Origin: an uncultured Chitinophagaceae bacterium
GTDB taxonomy: Bacteria; Bacteroidota; Bacteroidia; Chitinophagales; Chitinophagaceae
Length of the DNA: 11,199 bases
Assembly (NCBI GenBank): GCA_934502905.1
Contig: CAKSVK010000118.1
Span: forward strand, 1 to 11,199
Reading direction: 5' to 3'
A program made the translations under genes and the position numbers. The notes below the pieces were generated by a model that worked only from the letters and a program-made list of their open reading frames with translations, was not told the origin of the DNA and did no database searches. Shown piece by piece: positions 1 to 7,763 of this stretch (the first letter of the stretch is position 1; each line of letters starts with the position of its first letter).

Positions 1-275
1 GATTGGAACAAGGAACAGTTCTTCAATTTTGGTATTCTAAAGAAAATTTCATTGATGCAAAAGATAGAACATATGAAGGGAAAATCTACTACGGACATTC
101 TCCGGTATTTACTGGTTATAAAAGTGGTATTATCTTTAATAGGCTTGATGGAATATTTATTTTAGACCAAAAAGGAGCAAGACTTTGCAACTTAATAGAG
201 AATGATTCTCGCATAACACTGGAATGGAGCGGGGATGAACAATATATTTGGATAGGAATTAAATGGCTTGAATAA
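1..275 (+). CDS. 3' end of a small hypothetical protein (5' truncated by window)
   Basis: The reading frame is open from the first bases of the window to a TAA at 273-275, giving about 90 residues. The only start-like codon near the edge is a TTG at position 3, so the true start is probably upstream and this is a C-terminal fragment. The visible part is rich in aromatic and beta-forming residues (FWYSKENF, KIYYGHSP, YIWIGIKWLE) with no membrane segment and no motif I recognise. It lies 9 bases upstream of the giant gene on the same strand and in the same frame, so the two are probably co-transcribed. Base composition is AT-rich, like the first part of the giant gene and unlike most of the window. 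I cannot assign a function. Confidence 0.6.
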   Translation, partial: LEQGTVLQFWYSKENFIDAKDRTYEGKIYYGHSPVFTGYKSGIIFNRLDGIFILDQKGARLCNLIENDSRITLEWSGDEQYIWIGIKWLE

Positions 276-284
276 AACTTTGAT

Positions 285-3200
285 ATGGCTATTTATCCAC
301 TTACACATATGATTAGAGAAAGCGATTTTCCATTGTCTGAGCACTTATCTATTACTGATGGAGTATCTTTTTTTAATCGTTGCTATTATAAAAGATTAAT
401 TTGTTATAGCTGTAATACTAATCAAGTAATAGATTTCGATCTATTGATAAAAGGCAACGTTAGTTTCAGTTTGCCTTTTTTTGATATAGTAAGTCTGACT
501 ATCGGCGAGCAAGAGAATAATACAACATTTTTTAATACTTCATTGGGAATTGGGGCGGAACCTTACCTTGATGTGCGAGACGTCCCTGTCAAAATTTCTA
601 TCGCAAAAGAAGTATTGCAACCTGTCGATGACCATAAGCAGATAATCCCCAACCAAAATGTCTTAATTGAATTAGGGAGGATCTCATTTTATGTAGACAT
701 AAATGGAATTTCCTTACAAGAGAATATCGAGATTAATATTCCCTTTTGCATGATTGGACAAACAGGAATATTAGTTGAACTATCCGGACTTAATATTAAG
801 CTTTTGAGCGCCTCCCCCAGTGTCAGTTTTAATAAATGTAAGATTGTTCTACCTGATTTATTTCTCTCTTCAGAAGGCCTTGAAATTAATATGGAAAATA
901 CCTCCATTTCAGCTACAGGTTTTTCTGGCTCTTGCTCGGTCGATATCCCTTTAACCGAAGATTCAAACATCTTCGGTATCCCCGGCGGTCTGAAACATGT
1001 AGAGATTGTTATCGAAAACAACCAGCCAACCACATTTATTCTTGAAGGCGAACTTACCATCCCCTATTTCGATACCCCCGTTGATGTTTTCTTTGGTATT
1101 GACGAAAATGGCGACATCACCGCCACCATCAAAAACCTGAGCAATGAGCCTTTTACCAAAGACGAACTCGTTTCTCTATATCTTCAATCAATGGAGTTGA
1201 AAAAAGAAGGGAGTGTTGGTTCCCTCTCCCTCTCCGGCTCCCTCCAACCCCTTCTCTTCGCCAAAGACGGCTTGAAATGGCCAAAGATGGATGTAAGAAA
1301 TCTCCGCATTGATACCAACGGTAAGCTTTCCATTGATGAAGCCTGGATGGATCTGAGGGAGATCAGTAACCTCGACCTGTGGGGTTTTCACCTGGAACTT
1401 CGAAAGCTGGGCTTTGGTGTTAGTACAGACGAGCGCATGTGGCTCGATCTCTCCGGTTCCATCCGGCTGGTGGAGCAATTGCCGCTGGGGCTGGATATGG
1501 AAGGTTTTCGCATCAGTTGGCCGACCAATATAAATCCAGGGCGATTTTTGAATGATCCGCAGGGGTTGATGCAGGAATTGCAGAAGATACAGGTCCAGTT
1601 CCGTGGCATTGACATCAAATTTGCCATTCCCAAAACCGTGAAGATAGACGGGTTGATCCGCTTCTTTAAGGATGCGCAAAAAGTAGGTTTTGCCGGTGAT
1701 ATGAAGCTGGCGGTAATACCGGCGGGCTTTACCGCCGAGGCGGGCATGATGATCGGGATGAACACTGCCACCCCTGTTTTTCCTTTTGTATATGTGTATT
1801 TCGGCTTCGAATCAACAGCAGGCATTCCGCTGGCACAAACCGGGCTGGCGCTGAAAGGCGCCATGGGGTTGATCGGCATCAACGTGGCACCCAATAAAAA
1901 AGAGGGCGCCGACTGGTACCACGACTGGTATAAAGGCGCCCCCGGCAGGGGCGCACACCAAACCACCAAATGGACCGATCACCTGGGAGGCTTCGCCATT
2001 GGTATAGGTGTCACCATCTCTACTGCCGATGGTGTAGTGAAAAAGACATCAGGGTTACTGGTGCTTTCTTTTCCCGGGCCCTTCCTGTTAATTAACGGCG
2101 CCGCCTTCCTGTTGGATACCGGCGCGGGGGACGGCGAGCCTCCGTTTACAGCTACTGCTATTTTTGCAGACAATAATATAAAATTTGTCCTCGAAGCGCA
2201 GGCTGAGATCATAAAAGACATGATATCCGCCAGCGCTTACGCCGAAGCCTTTTTTGACCTGGATGATATTACCAACTGGCACCTGTACCTGGGGGTTGAT
2301 CAGCCTGAAAGCAGGCGGGTACGTGCCGATGTATTGAATATATTTAATGCAGACGCTTACCTGATGCTGGACATGATAGATGCTGATAGTCCGCGTATGC
2401 GGGCCGGGGTGTTTATTTCCATAAGACCCGATATACCGACTTTAGAGATAAAAGATCCCTGGGGAAATGATCTTATAAAGATCATTATCGAAGCCTGGCT
2501 TTATATCGACGGAACAGGGCAGGTTTCCATAAACCCCGAGCAGTTCTCGGGCAAGGTGTCGGTTGACGGCGGTTTAACCGTAAGCGCTTTCGGATTTACA
2601 TTTGGGCCGACGGTAAAAGCTGAACTCGACATTGACGGACCAACACCTTTCCGCCTGAAAGGATACCTGGACTTTACTTTAAAAATGTGGCCGGAAGACT
2701 ATAACAACAAGGCGGAAATAGATTTTGAAGCTGATTTCAGGAAGAAGACCCGCAAAACGCCCAAGCTTACGATCATAGATCCTGTTCAATCCATCATCTC
2801 CTTCTGCCGGTTCAAAGATGACAGTCCGGCTCTTACCTTATACGGTAGTGGTAAAGGGAGACAGACCCTGCCTGAAAACCTGTCTGTTGATGAAAAAAGG
2901 ATCTGTGAATTGTCTCCCATTGTTGCTGTTGACAGCAATCCTGTTATAGCCTTTAACCAGGCCATGAACAACGATAGCAACAATACGAATATGAAATTCA
3001 TAATGCATCCGGGCGGCAGGAAAAAATACAAAACAGGCAGGATAGAAATGGAAGCTACGGTAACAAGGGTAGAAATATTCAGAAAGAAAAAAACTGAACC
3101 CTGGCGAACCAATTGGGAAATTATATATGCCACCAGTAACAGCGGTAGTTTAGCAAACAGATATAACAGACACAATGATACATATAGTATTAATCTCCTT

Positions 3201-5945
3201 GATGATCTGTGGGGTACATGGCTGGCAGATGCCGATCCGCAAAGCCCTGCGGAGCCCGGCTCCCGGAGGTTGCAACTGCTCACCGCTAACCCGCTGGTCA
3301 ATACAGCACATTCCTATACCATGGAAGGCGCTTCGTTCATGACGGCCGCTACTGCCAACGCCCACCTTTCGGCCCGGGTGCTGGAAGACTACCCGGGGCT
3401 GATGTTTGAACCTGCTCCCCGGAATAACAGCAGATGTGTGAAATTCAATATAGTACCGGGTACGGTAGCACGCTCCAATGATGAAGGGAAACTGGTGTTC
3501 CGGGAATTGTTGTTCATCTGTAAAGAAGGAATGGAAATAAACGCATGTGATGATATATTCAAAAAGGAAAATTGCTATTGTCTGAATGTTGCAGGCATGC
3601 TGGATATATATTTCCCGGGGGAGATAGAAAGCTGTACCATTACCTATTGCCAGGAAACCGACAAGAAAAATGAGCTGCACGATATAGAAACGACCGATAA
3701 GGATAAGAAGCCGGACGATCAGAAAAAAGACCCTAACCAAAAAGCAAAATACCCGAAGGAAACGGTAATGTTTTTCGATGCAGCGGATAGAGAGATCACC
3801 AATATACATTTTGAAAGAGGCTTACAGAACACCTACAACAACCCTGCCCGGCCGGTAAAATGGATACGAATAACCGCTAACCCCTTCTCCATTTACGAGA
3901 TCTGCTATACGCTCAAACAGGAAGCAGTTCATCTCCCGGAAATGCCTTCACATGATCCTCAGCAAATACTGGATCCGGGTTACTATTATAAGATACACGT
4001 AACCTCTCTGCTGGCTGGGAAAGTAGAGGATAAAATCAAGCCTGAGATACCAATACAAGGTTATCCATATACTCCTGCGCTTAAGATACCCAACCCCGAG
4101 TTTACGGCACATAACGAGGCCCTGAAATCCGCCCTGAACATAAATAACGATTCCAACGGGCCGCATGAGAGAACTTTCTTAACAGCAGCCTATTTTCAGA
4201 CAAGCGCTCCCCCCAATAACCTGGAACGGTATGTAAAATGGACATTCCCGAACCAGGTATACAACAGGATATGTACTAATGACGACCTGCTGATCTGCTT
4301 TAACAGGGGCTACCTGGGGGAATTATTCAATGGCCGGACTGCTGAACTCAGGAACTTTGAAATGACAGCTTTTATAACGGATGCGAACAACAAAGTTTAT
4401 CCCCGGCAAATAAGATGGGAAAGATCCGGTTCATCAACCCGCTTCCAGGAAGAAGAGACATGGGACAGGCACCTGGATGATAACGGCAGCACCATAAGCA
4501 ACCGGAAAGATGATCTTATTGTTATTGGCAAAAGCGGAAGCATACCATTGCCTGCAAATCAACGCTGCAACCTTATTATCACCGGCGGAAATGGCGGAAA
4601 GACCCTCATTCCTCCAATGCTGCCCGGCGACGAAATGGGCAAATACTGGAAGGATTTTTCTACAGAATGGGACTATACCAGCGATGGTATATTATCGTCC
4701 AAAGGCAGTGGCAAAAGGGAAATAATGGCAATTGACGAAGACTACGAAAACGTAGAAATTAATTTTGAAACCCGGAGCAGTAATTTCGATTTCATTTTCC
4801 GCTGTAAAAAGATCGGTAATGTGCTTGCCTGCTATAAAGTTTCGATAGAAAATGATCAAAGGATTAAAATCGGATTGTATTCCAATAATATTCTTATACA
4901 GCATTTGTTTTGTACCAGCGCTGCGGTTGATTGGTCATCCGGCTCCTGGCAGTTTTTTAAGATCAGGGTTGTAAATAATGAGATCAGCATTTTTAAGGGG
5001 TACAAAAGGGAAGTTAACCGCTTCGATTTTTCGTCCCTTCATGCAGCTACTGAACGGGAACCAAGAATGCAGTTTGATATACGACAGTTTCAAGACCGTG
5101 TTTACTCAATGACAGGATCGGCAGGGATCGGTACAGGAGGGGGTGAGTTCCGGAACATAGAATTCCGGGACGCAGAATTATTGCGCATCCCATTCTATAC
5201 AACCGGCTCTTCAAATCTAAAAGAGCTTTACAGTATATCAGAGGAAATTAACATGGTAGAAGCCGGTACAGGTCATGAGAGCATCCTGAGCAAGATAAGG
5301 TCAGACGCAGTACCGAAATTGAGGGCGCTTGGAGAAGCAAGGCTTGCCTGTTACCTGGTGCAGAAAGACTATGAATACAATATGGCAAGATACCCGTTAA
5401 ACGGGACCCCACAGTTCACCAGCAGGGAAGCTGTTGAAAAGTTTATGCTGGAATTGCGTGAAAAAGAAAAGGAACTGGATGCGTTCTTTAAAGAAACACT
5501 ATTGTTACATCTCTTCCCGCAACAGATGTTTTACCTTCCGGAAAAAGGGATCAATATATCCCTTTTATACAGGAAGGATCAATCAGGAGCGCGTACAGCG
5601 ATTGCCCTGTATATACAATCCCGGGAAAGACTCTTTCCAAAGCCATTATCTGGTACAAAGGATCCTTATGCTTTAACCGAAGTATCGGTTTCGATAGGTA
5701 ACAAAAACCTTATGCTGGAGAATGGATTGGTTTTTAATAGCGATGGCGACCAGCTTGTAGTGTTGCTGAACGAGCCTGATATGAAAGACCCAGATTTTTT
5801 GAAAAAGATCACTATCGAACTTAATACCTCTTTGGTTAATTCCGACCAGGTTTCACCGGATTTCTTTGGCGAACGTGGAATCAATGAACACCACAGATAC
5901 GATCGGAACCTTTTGAGTTTTTACACCCGGGATAGTCATCACTGA
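285..5945 (+). CDS. giant multidomain beta-rich protein of unknown function (1886 aa)
   Basis: Uninterrupted frame from the first ATG after the upstream stop to TGA. There is no Shine-Dalgarno sequence, as is usual in this phylum. No signal peptide, lipobox or C-terminal sorting domain is visible, so the protein is cytoplasmic or exported by a non-Sec route. Residues ~1-810 are repetitive beta-rich segments with many Gly/Phe/Leu strands (e.g. FPFVYVYFGF near 499, LSFPGPFLLING near 593), tentatively like the large DUF6603-type proteins. Residues ~1080-1225 resemble a jelly-roll/galactose-binding-like module split by a Lys/Asp-rich linker (~1127-1160). Residues ~1230-1340 look fibronectin-like (YYKIHVTSLL, then YFQTSAPP and YVKWTFP). 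Residues ~1450-1642 look like a laminin-G/concanavalin-type sandwich (FSTEWDY to FRNIEFRDAE). The C-terminal ~240 residues include a charged helix (~1715-1735). Giant proteins of this architecture sometimes accompany contractile-injection-type loci, but nothing in the window tests that. Family calls are by eye and low confidence; the gene itself is secure. Confidence 0.85.
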   Translation: MAIYPLTHMIRESDFPLSEHLSITDGVSFFNRCYYKRLICYSCNTNQVIDFDLLIKGNVSFSLPFFDIVSLTIGEQENNTTFFNTSLGIGAEPYLDVRDVPVKISIAKEVLQPVDDHKQIIPNQNVLIELGRISFYVDINGISLQENIEINIPFCMIGQTGILVELSGLNIKLLSASPSVSFNKCKIVLPDLFLSSEGLEINMENTSISATGFSGSCSVDIPLTEDSNIFGIPGGLKHVEIVIENNQPTTFILEGELTIPYFDTPVDVFFGIDENGDITATIKNLSNEPFTKDELVSLYLQSMELKKEGSVGSLSLSGSLQPLLFAKDGLKWPKMDVRNLRIDTNGKLSIDEAWMDLREISNLDLWGFHLELRKLGFGVSTDERMWLDLSGSIRLVEQLPLGLDMEGFRISWPTNINPGRFLNDPQGLMQELQKIQVQFRGIDIKFAIPKTVKIDGLIRFFKDAQKVGFAGDMKLAVIPAGFTAEAGMMIGMNTATPVFPFVYVYFGFESTAGIPLAQTGLALKGAMGLIGINVAPNKKEGADWYHDWYKGAPGRGAHQTTKWTDHLGGFAIGIGVTISTADGVVKKTSGLLVLSFPGPFLLINGAAFLLDTGAGDGEPPFTATAIFADNNIKFVLEAQAEIIKDMISASAYAEAFFDLDDITNWHLYLGVDQPESRRVRADVLNIFNADAYLMLDMIDADSPRMRAGVFISIRPDIPTLEIKDPWGNDLIKIIIEAWLYIDGTGQVSINPEQFSGKVSVDGGLTVSAFGFTFGPTVKAELDIDGPTPFRLKGYLDFTLKMWPEDYNNKAEIDFEADFRKKTRKTPKLTIIDPVQSIISFCRFKDDSPALTLYGSGKGRQTLPENLSVDEKRICELSPIVAVDSNPVIAFNQAMNNDSNNTNMKFIMHPGGRKKYKTGRIEMEATVTRVEIFRKKKTEPWRTNWEIIYATSNSGSLANRYNRHNDTYSINLLDDLWGTWLADADPQSPAEPGSRRLQLLTANPLVNTAHSYTMEGASFMTAATANAHLSARVLEDYPGLMFEPAPRNNSRCVKFNIVPGTVARSNDEGKLVFRELLFICKEGMEINACDDIFKKENCYCLNVAGMLDIYFPGEIESCTITYCQETDKKNELHDIETTDKDKKPDDQKKDPNQKAKYPKETVMFFDAADREITNIHFERGLQNTYNNPARPVKWIRITANPFSIYEICYTLKQEAVHLPEMPSHDPQQILDPGYYYKIHVTSLLAGKVEDKIKPEIPIQGYPYTPALKIPNPEFTAHNEALKSALNINNDSNGPHERTFLTAAYFQTSAPPNNLERYVKWTFPNQVYNRICTNDDLLICFNRGYLGELFNGRTAELRNFEMTAFITDANNKVYPRQIRWERSGSSTRFQEEETWDRHLDDNGSTISNRKDDLIVIGKSGSIPLPANQRCNLIITGGNGGKTLIPPMLPGDEMGKYWKDFSTEWDYTSDGILSSKGSGKREIMAIDEDYENVEINFETRSSNFDFIFRCKKIGNVLACYKVSIENDQRIKIGLYSNNILIQHLFCTSAAVDWSSGSWQFFKIRVVNNEISIFKGYKREVNRFDFSSLHAATEREPRMQFDIRQFQDRVYSMTGSAGIGTGGGEFRNIEFRDAELLRIPFYTTGSSNLKELYSISEEINMVEAGTGHESILSKIRSDAVPKLRALGEARLACYLVQKDYEYNMARYPLNGTPQFTSREAVEKFMLELREKEKELDAFFKETLLLHLFPQQMFYLPEKGINISLLYRKDQSGARTAIALYIQSRERLFPKPLSGTKDPYALTEVSVSIGNKNLMLENGLVFNSDGDQLVVLLNEPDMKDPDFLKKITIELNTSLVNSDQVSPDFFGERGINEHHRYDRNLLSFYTRDSHH

Positions 5946-5997
5946 CATTGGAGCTATAGGTATCTGAACTTGGATCAATTTAGCCAGTGAAGTCTGT

Positions 5998-6032
5998 AAA
6001 AAAAATCGCCCCGCCAAGAATAGCGGGGCTTT
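5998..6032 (-). terminator. hairpin terminator between convergent genes, stronger leftward
   Basis: A perfect 7-bp stem (GCCCCGC at 6008-6014, GCGGGGC at 6023-6029) encloses an 8-base loop. Read on the minus strand, the stem is followed after two bases by eight T (5998-6005), the classic intrinsic terminator layout. On the plus strand only three T follow (6030-6032). It therefore best serves leftward transcription from the phosphodiesterase gene or a short RNA, and may weakly stop transcription from the giant gene, whose stop codon is ~60 bases away. Confidence 0.8.
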
Positions 6033-6078
6033 ACCAAAACTAACTGCTTATGAGAAAATTTTATTTTATTTGCTTTGT
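5998..6078 (-). ncRNA. candidate small RNA ending at the convergent terminator
   Basis: On the minus strand a TAAATTTG box (plus 6083-6090) matches the Bacteroidota -7 consensus TAnnTTTG. About 80 bases downstream lies the GC-rich terminator hairpin with its T8 tail. The intervening sequence is AT-rich with no convincing leftward coding frame. A -33 TTTG at the expected distance is not evident, so the promoter is only half supported. The alternative is that this is simply the 3' untranslated region of the phosphodiesterase gene, whose stop lies 130 bases upstream of the hairpin. Confidence 0.25.
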
Positions 6079-6158
6079 TCCACAAATTTACGATGAAGCA
6101 GGATACCGTAATGTTAAATAACGTGAAAAACATTGCGAAATCGGGAATAAATCAACTA

Positions 6159-6965
6159 TTATTTAGGCTTCGTTAACAGTTCAAATAGCAGTTCCGGTTC
6201 ATCTGTGGTAATATAATCGAATTTGTGGTCAATGTACCACTGCATATCTTCTGCCTTGTTGACCGTCCATACGTTCAGCGTGATATTATTGTCTTTTGCC
6301 TCCTGTATCCATTCCGGGTTATTCTGGAATACGCGGTGGTTATAATCTATTCCCCATATGCCATCCTTTTTTACTTCCGCGGGCGGTTTTTCCCCGTTCA
6401 GATAAGCCGTTTTGGCTTTCGGGTCCAGTTCCAGTATTTTCTTCAGCATATCATAATCAAAGCTGATATACATCACCCAGGGTTGTGCATTCAGCTCTTT
6501 CACCAGTTCTACCGTTTTTTGCGCGGCGATCTGTCCTCTTTCTTTGCTGACAACGGAAGGCTTCAGCTCGTATACCAGCATGGTTTTATTTTGTTTCATT
6601 CCTTCCAGCAGGTATTCCCTTGCAGTAGGTAACTTTTCGCCATTTGTCAGCCTGTCCTTTATAAGCGTTGCATAAGAAGTAGCGGCAATTGTTTTGCCGA
6701 AATGTGTATTGTCATGGGCCACCACCAGGGAATCGTCGGCGGTGAAATGCACGTCAAACTCAGATCCGGTACATCCCAGCCGGACGGCTTCTTTCAAAGA
6801 GGCAATAGAGTTCTCAGGCACATGGTTCTTTTTAAAAGCACCCCTGTGTGCCACCACCTGGTTGGGCGCAAAAGAAAGCGCCCGGGTATTTGTCTTTTTT
6901 GAGCTGCTGCAGTTGGTCATGCTAAAGAGAATTGCAACGAATGCAAAGAAAGATATCTGTTTCAT
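6159..6965 (-). CDS. glycerophosphodiester phosphodiesterase lipoprotein
   Basis: A 268-residue protein predicted to hydrolyse glycerophosphodiesters to glycerol-3-phosphate and an alcohol at the cell envelope. The N-terminus (MKQISFFAFVAILFSM) is a short hydrophobic signal followed by Cys19 in a Bacteroidota-style lipobox (MTNC, then SSSKK), so it is probably lipid-anchored. The GDPD TIM-barrel signature is complete: H40-R41-G42, P50-E51-N52, metal ligands E69 and D71, H84-D85, E133-L-K135, then NVWTVN (231-236) and YITTDEPE near the C-terminus. Length fits a full enzyme. The start is an ATG directly before the signal peptide. It is transcribed convergently with the giant gene and divergently from the 188-residue gene; it stands alone with its own terminator at 5998-6029. 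Substrate choice (glycerophosphocholine, glycerophosphoinositol and so on) cannot be read from sequence. Confidence 0.93.
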   Translation of the reverse strand: MKQISFFAFVAILFSMTNCSSSKKTNTRALSFAPNQVVAHRGAFKKNHVPENSIASLKEAVRLGCTGSEFDVHFTADDSLVVAHDNTHFGKTIAATSYATLIKDRLTNGEKLPTAREYLLEGMKQNKTMLVYELKPSVVSKERGQIAAQKTVELVKELNAQPWVMYISFDYDMLKKILELDPKAKTAYLNGEKPPAEVKKDGIWGIDYNHRVFQNNPEWIQEAKDNNITLNVWTVNKAEDMQWYIDHKFDYITTDEPELLFELLTKPK

Positions 6966-7032
6966 TTCCTGTAAAACATGGGTTAAAAGATGGTCCTAAA
7001 GATAAGTGTTATTGCCCTGTTCTGATTATTAC

Positions 7033-7040
7033 CAAATTAA
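7033..7040 (-). promoter_or_regulatory. possible -7 box for the phosphodiesterase gene
   Basis: The minus strand reads TTAATTTG, seven of eight positions of TAnnTTTG, about 68 bases upstream of the ATG at 6965. No clear -33 TTTG is present at the usual distance, so this is weak support only. Confidence 0.25.
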
Positions 7041-7076
7041 GAATAAAATGCCTGCCGGGAGCCAGAACTTTATTTT

Positions 7077-7104
7077 TTTGCGCTGACATTCTTCAATACA
7101 TTTG
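7077..7104 (+). promoter_or_regulatory. Bacteroidota-type promoter for the 188-aa gene
   Basis: TTTG at 7077-7080 (-33 box) and TACATTTG at 7097-7104 (a full match to TAnnTTTG) are separated by 16 bases, within the spacing known for the primary sigma factor of Bacteroidota. The predicted transcript start is near 7108-7111, leaving only ~10-13 bases before the ATG at 7121. This supports that start over the longer open frame reaching back to 6932. An AAGGGA at 7109-7114 could be a weak ribosome binding site. Confidence 0.7.
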
Positions 7105-7120
7105 GCGCAAGGGAAACCGT

Positions 7121-7687
7121 ATGCATGAAATAGAACCATTTTACAACTGGCGTCACCTTTATACTGCTGAAACAGATCAGCGCTCACCTTTTTTTGGAAG
7201 GGAATATAGTGAGTTTGTCTTTTCGCATACCGTGTATAATTATTATGTCCATCCGCAATGGGATGAGTTCGGCTCCCGGACAATGTATATGAAAATATTG
7301 TACGCGGATTATGAAACGGGGTATGCAATCATAGAATTGATAGGAGAGTGGAACGATGCCATAGAAAATGATATACAAACTTTGCGCCGGGAAGTGACGG
7401 ATATACTCTTTTACGAAGGGATCCGGTATTTTATACTGATAACGGAAAATGTGCTCAATTTTCACAGCAGCGATGACAGCTATTATGAGGACTGGTTCCA
7501 GGAGCTGGACGAAGAAGGCGGCTGGGTGGTGATCCTGAATATGCCCGAGCAATCGCAGTATGACTTTAAAAAGGCTAAGCTGAACCGTTATATAACATTA
7601 ATGGACTTGCCTGATTGGCGTACCGTGCAACCGCAACATCTTTTTCAAATTATACATGATCATCAGCAAAAGAGGTTGAATGAGTAA
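7121..7687 (+). CDS. conserved-looking hypothetical protein, 188 aa
   Basis: The frame is open further upstream (to 6932), but that extension runs antisense into the phosphodiesterase gene and lies upstream of the predicted transcript start. I therefore use the ATG at 7121 (MHEIEPFYNWRHLYTAE). The product is soluble, with no signal or membrane segment, acidic and rich in aromatics. Visible blocks include SPFFGREYSEF, YVHPQWDEFGS, the IIELIGEWNDAIENDI segment, ILITENVLNFHSSDDSYYED and GGWVVILNMPEQ. The dense aromatic and acidic pattern recalls a hypothetical protein I associate with Bacteroidota, but I know no function for it. It has its own promoter. The gap to sdhC is 76 bases and contains an AT-rich hairpin and the sdhC promoter, so it is probably a separate unit next to the sdh operon rather than part of it. 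Confidence 0.85.
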   Translation: MHEIEPFYNWRHLYTAETDQRSPFFGREYSEFVFSHTVYNYYVHPQWDEFGSRTMYMKILYADYETGYAIIELIGEWNDAIENDIQTLRREVTDILFYEGIRYFILITENVLNFHSSDDSYYEDWFQELDEEGGWVVILNMPEQSQYDFKKAKLNRYITLMDLPDWRTVQPQHLFQIIHDHQQKRLNE

Positions 7688-7710
7688 AAAAAACAATAAA
7701 CTGTTTTTTT
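7687..7710 (+). terminator. weak AT-rich hairpin after the 188-aa gene
   Basis: A9-type stem: an A run ending in CA (7687-7695) pairs with TGTTTTTTT (7702-7710) around a 6-base loop, starting on the last base of the TAA stop. With only one G-C pair it would be unstable. It could help termination of the 188-aa transcript, or its T run may simply be part of the upstream region of the sdhC promoter. Confidence 0.3.
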
Positions 7711-7733
7711 AACGCGTTTGTGTGTTACTTTTG
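7703..7733 (+). promoter_or_regulatory. probable promoter of the sdh operon
   Basis: TACTTTTG at 7726-7733 matches the TAnnTTTG -7 consensus. A GTTTTTTT tract (7703-7710) sits at the -33 distance, though it lacks the exact TTTG. The predicted start near 7738 gives a ~26-base leader to the sdhC ATG at 7764. No operator or riboswitch is evident. Confidence 0.55.
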
Positions 7734-7763
7734 CGAGGATCATCTTAACCACTTCTTTCAGAT

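Noticed and set aside
1200..1262. Long pyrimidine-rich tract in the plus strand
   Set aside because: Explained by the encoded Ser/Leu-rich beta strands (SLSLSGSL) and codon choice; no repeat unit or regulatory logic.
3150..3809. 219-residue antisense open frame inside the giant gene
   Set aside because: The plus-strand frame is continuous and protein-like over the same bases; the antisense product shows no domain and no promoter, and is a compositional shadow.
6050..6121. Short plus-strand ORF (MRKFYFICFVPQIYDE, 23 aa in all)
   Set aside because: It follows the hairpin directly, shows no promoter, and overlaps the candidate leftward RNA; too short and unsupported to call.
6932..7120. 63-residue upstream extension of the 188-aa gene
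   Set aside because: It overlaps the phosphodiesterase gene in antisense, has unnatural composition, and lies upstream of the predicted transcript start; ATG 7121 is the better start.
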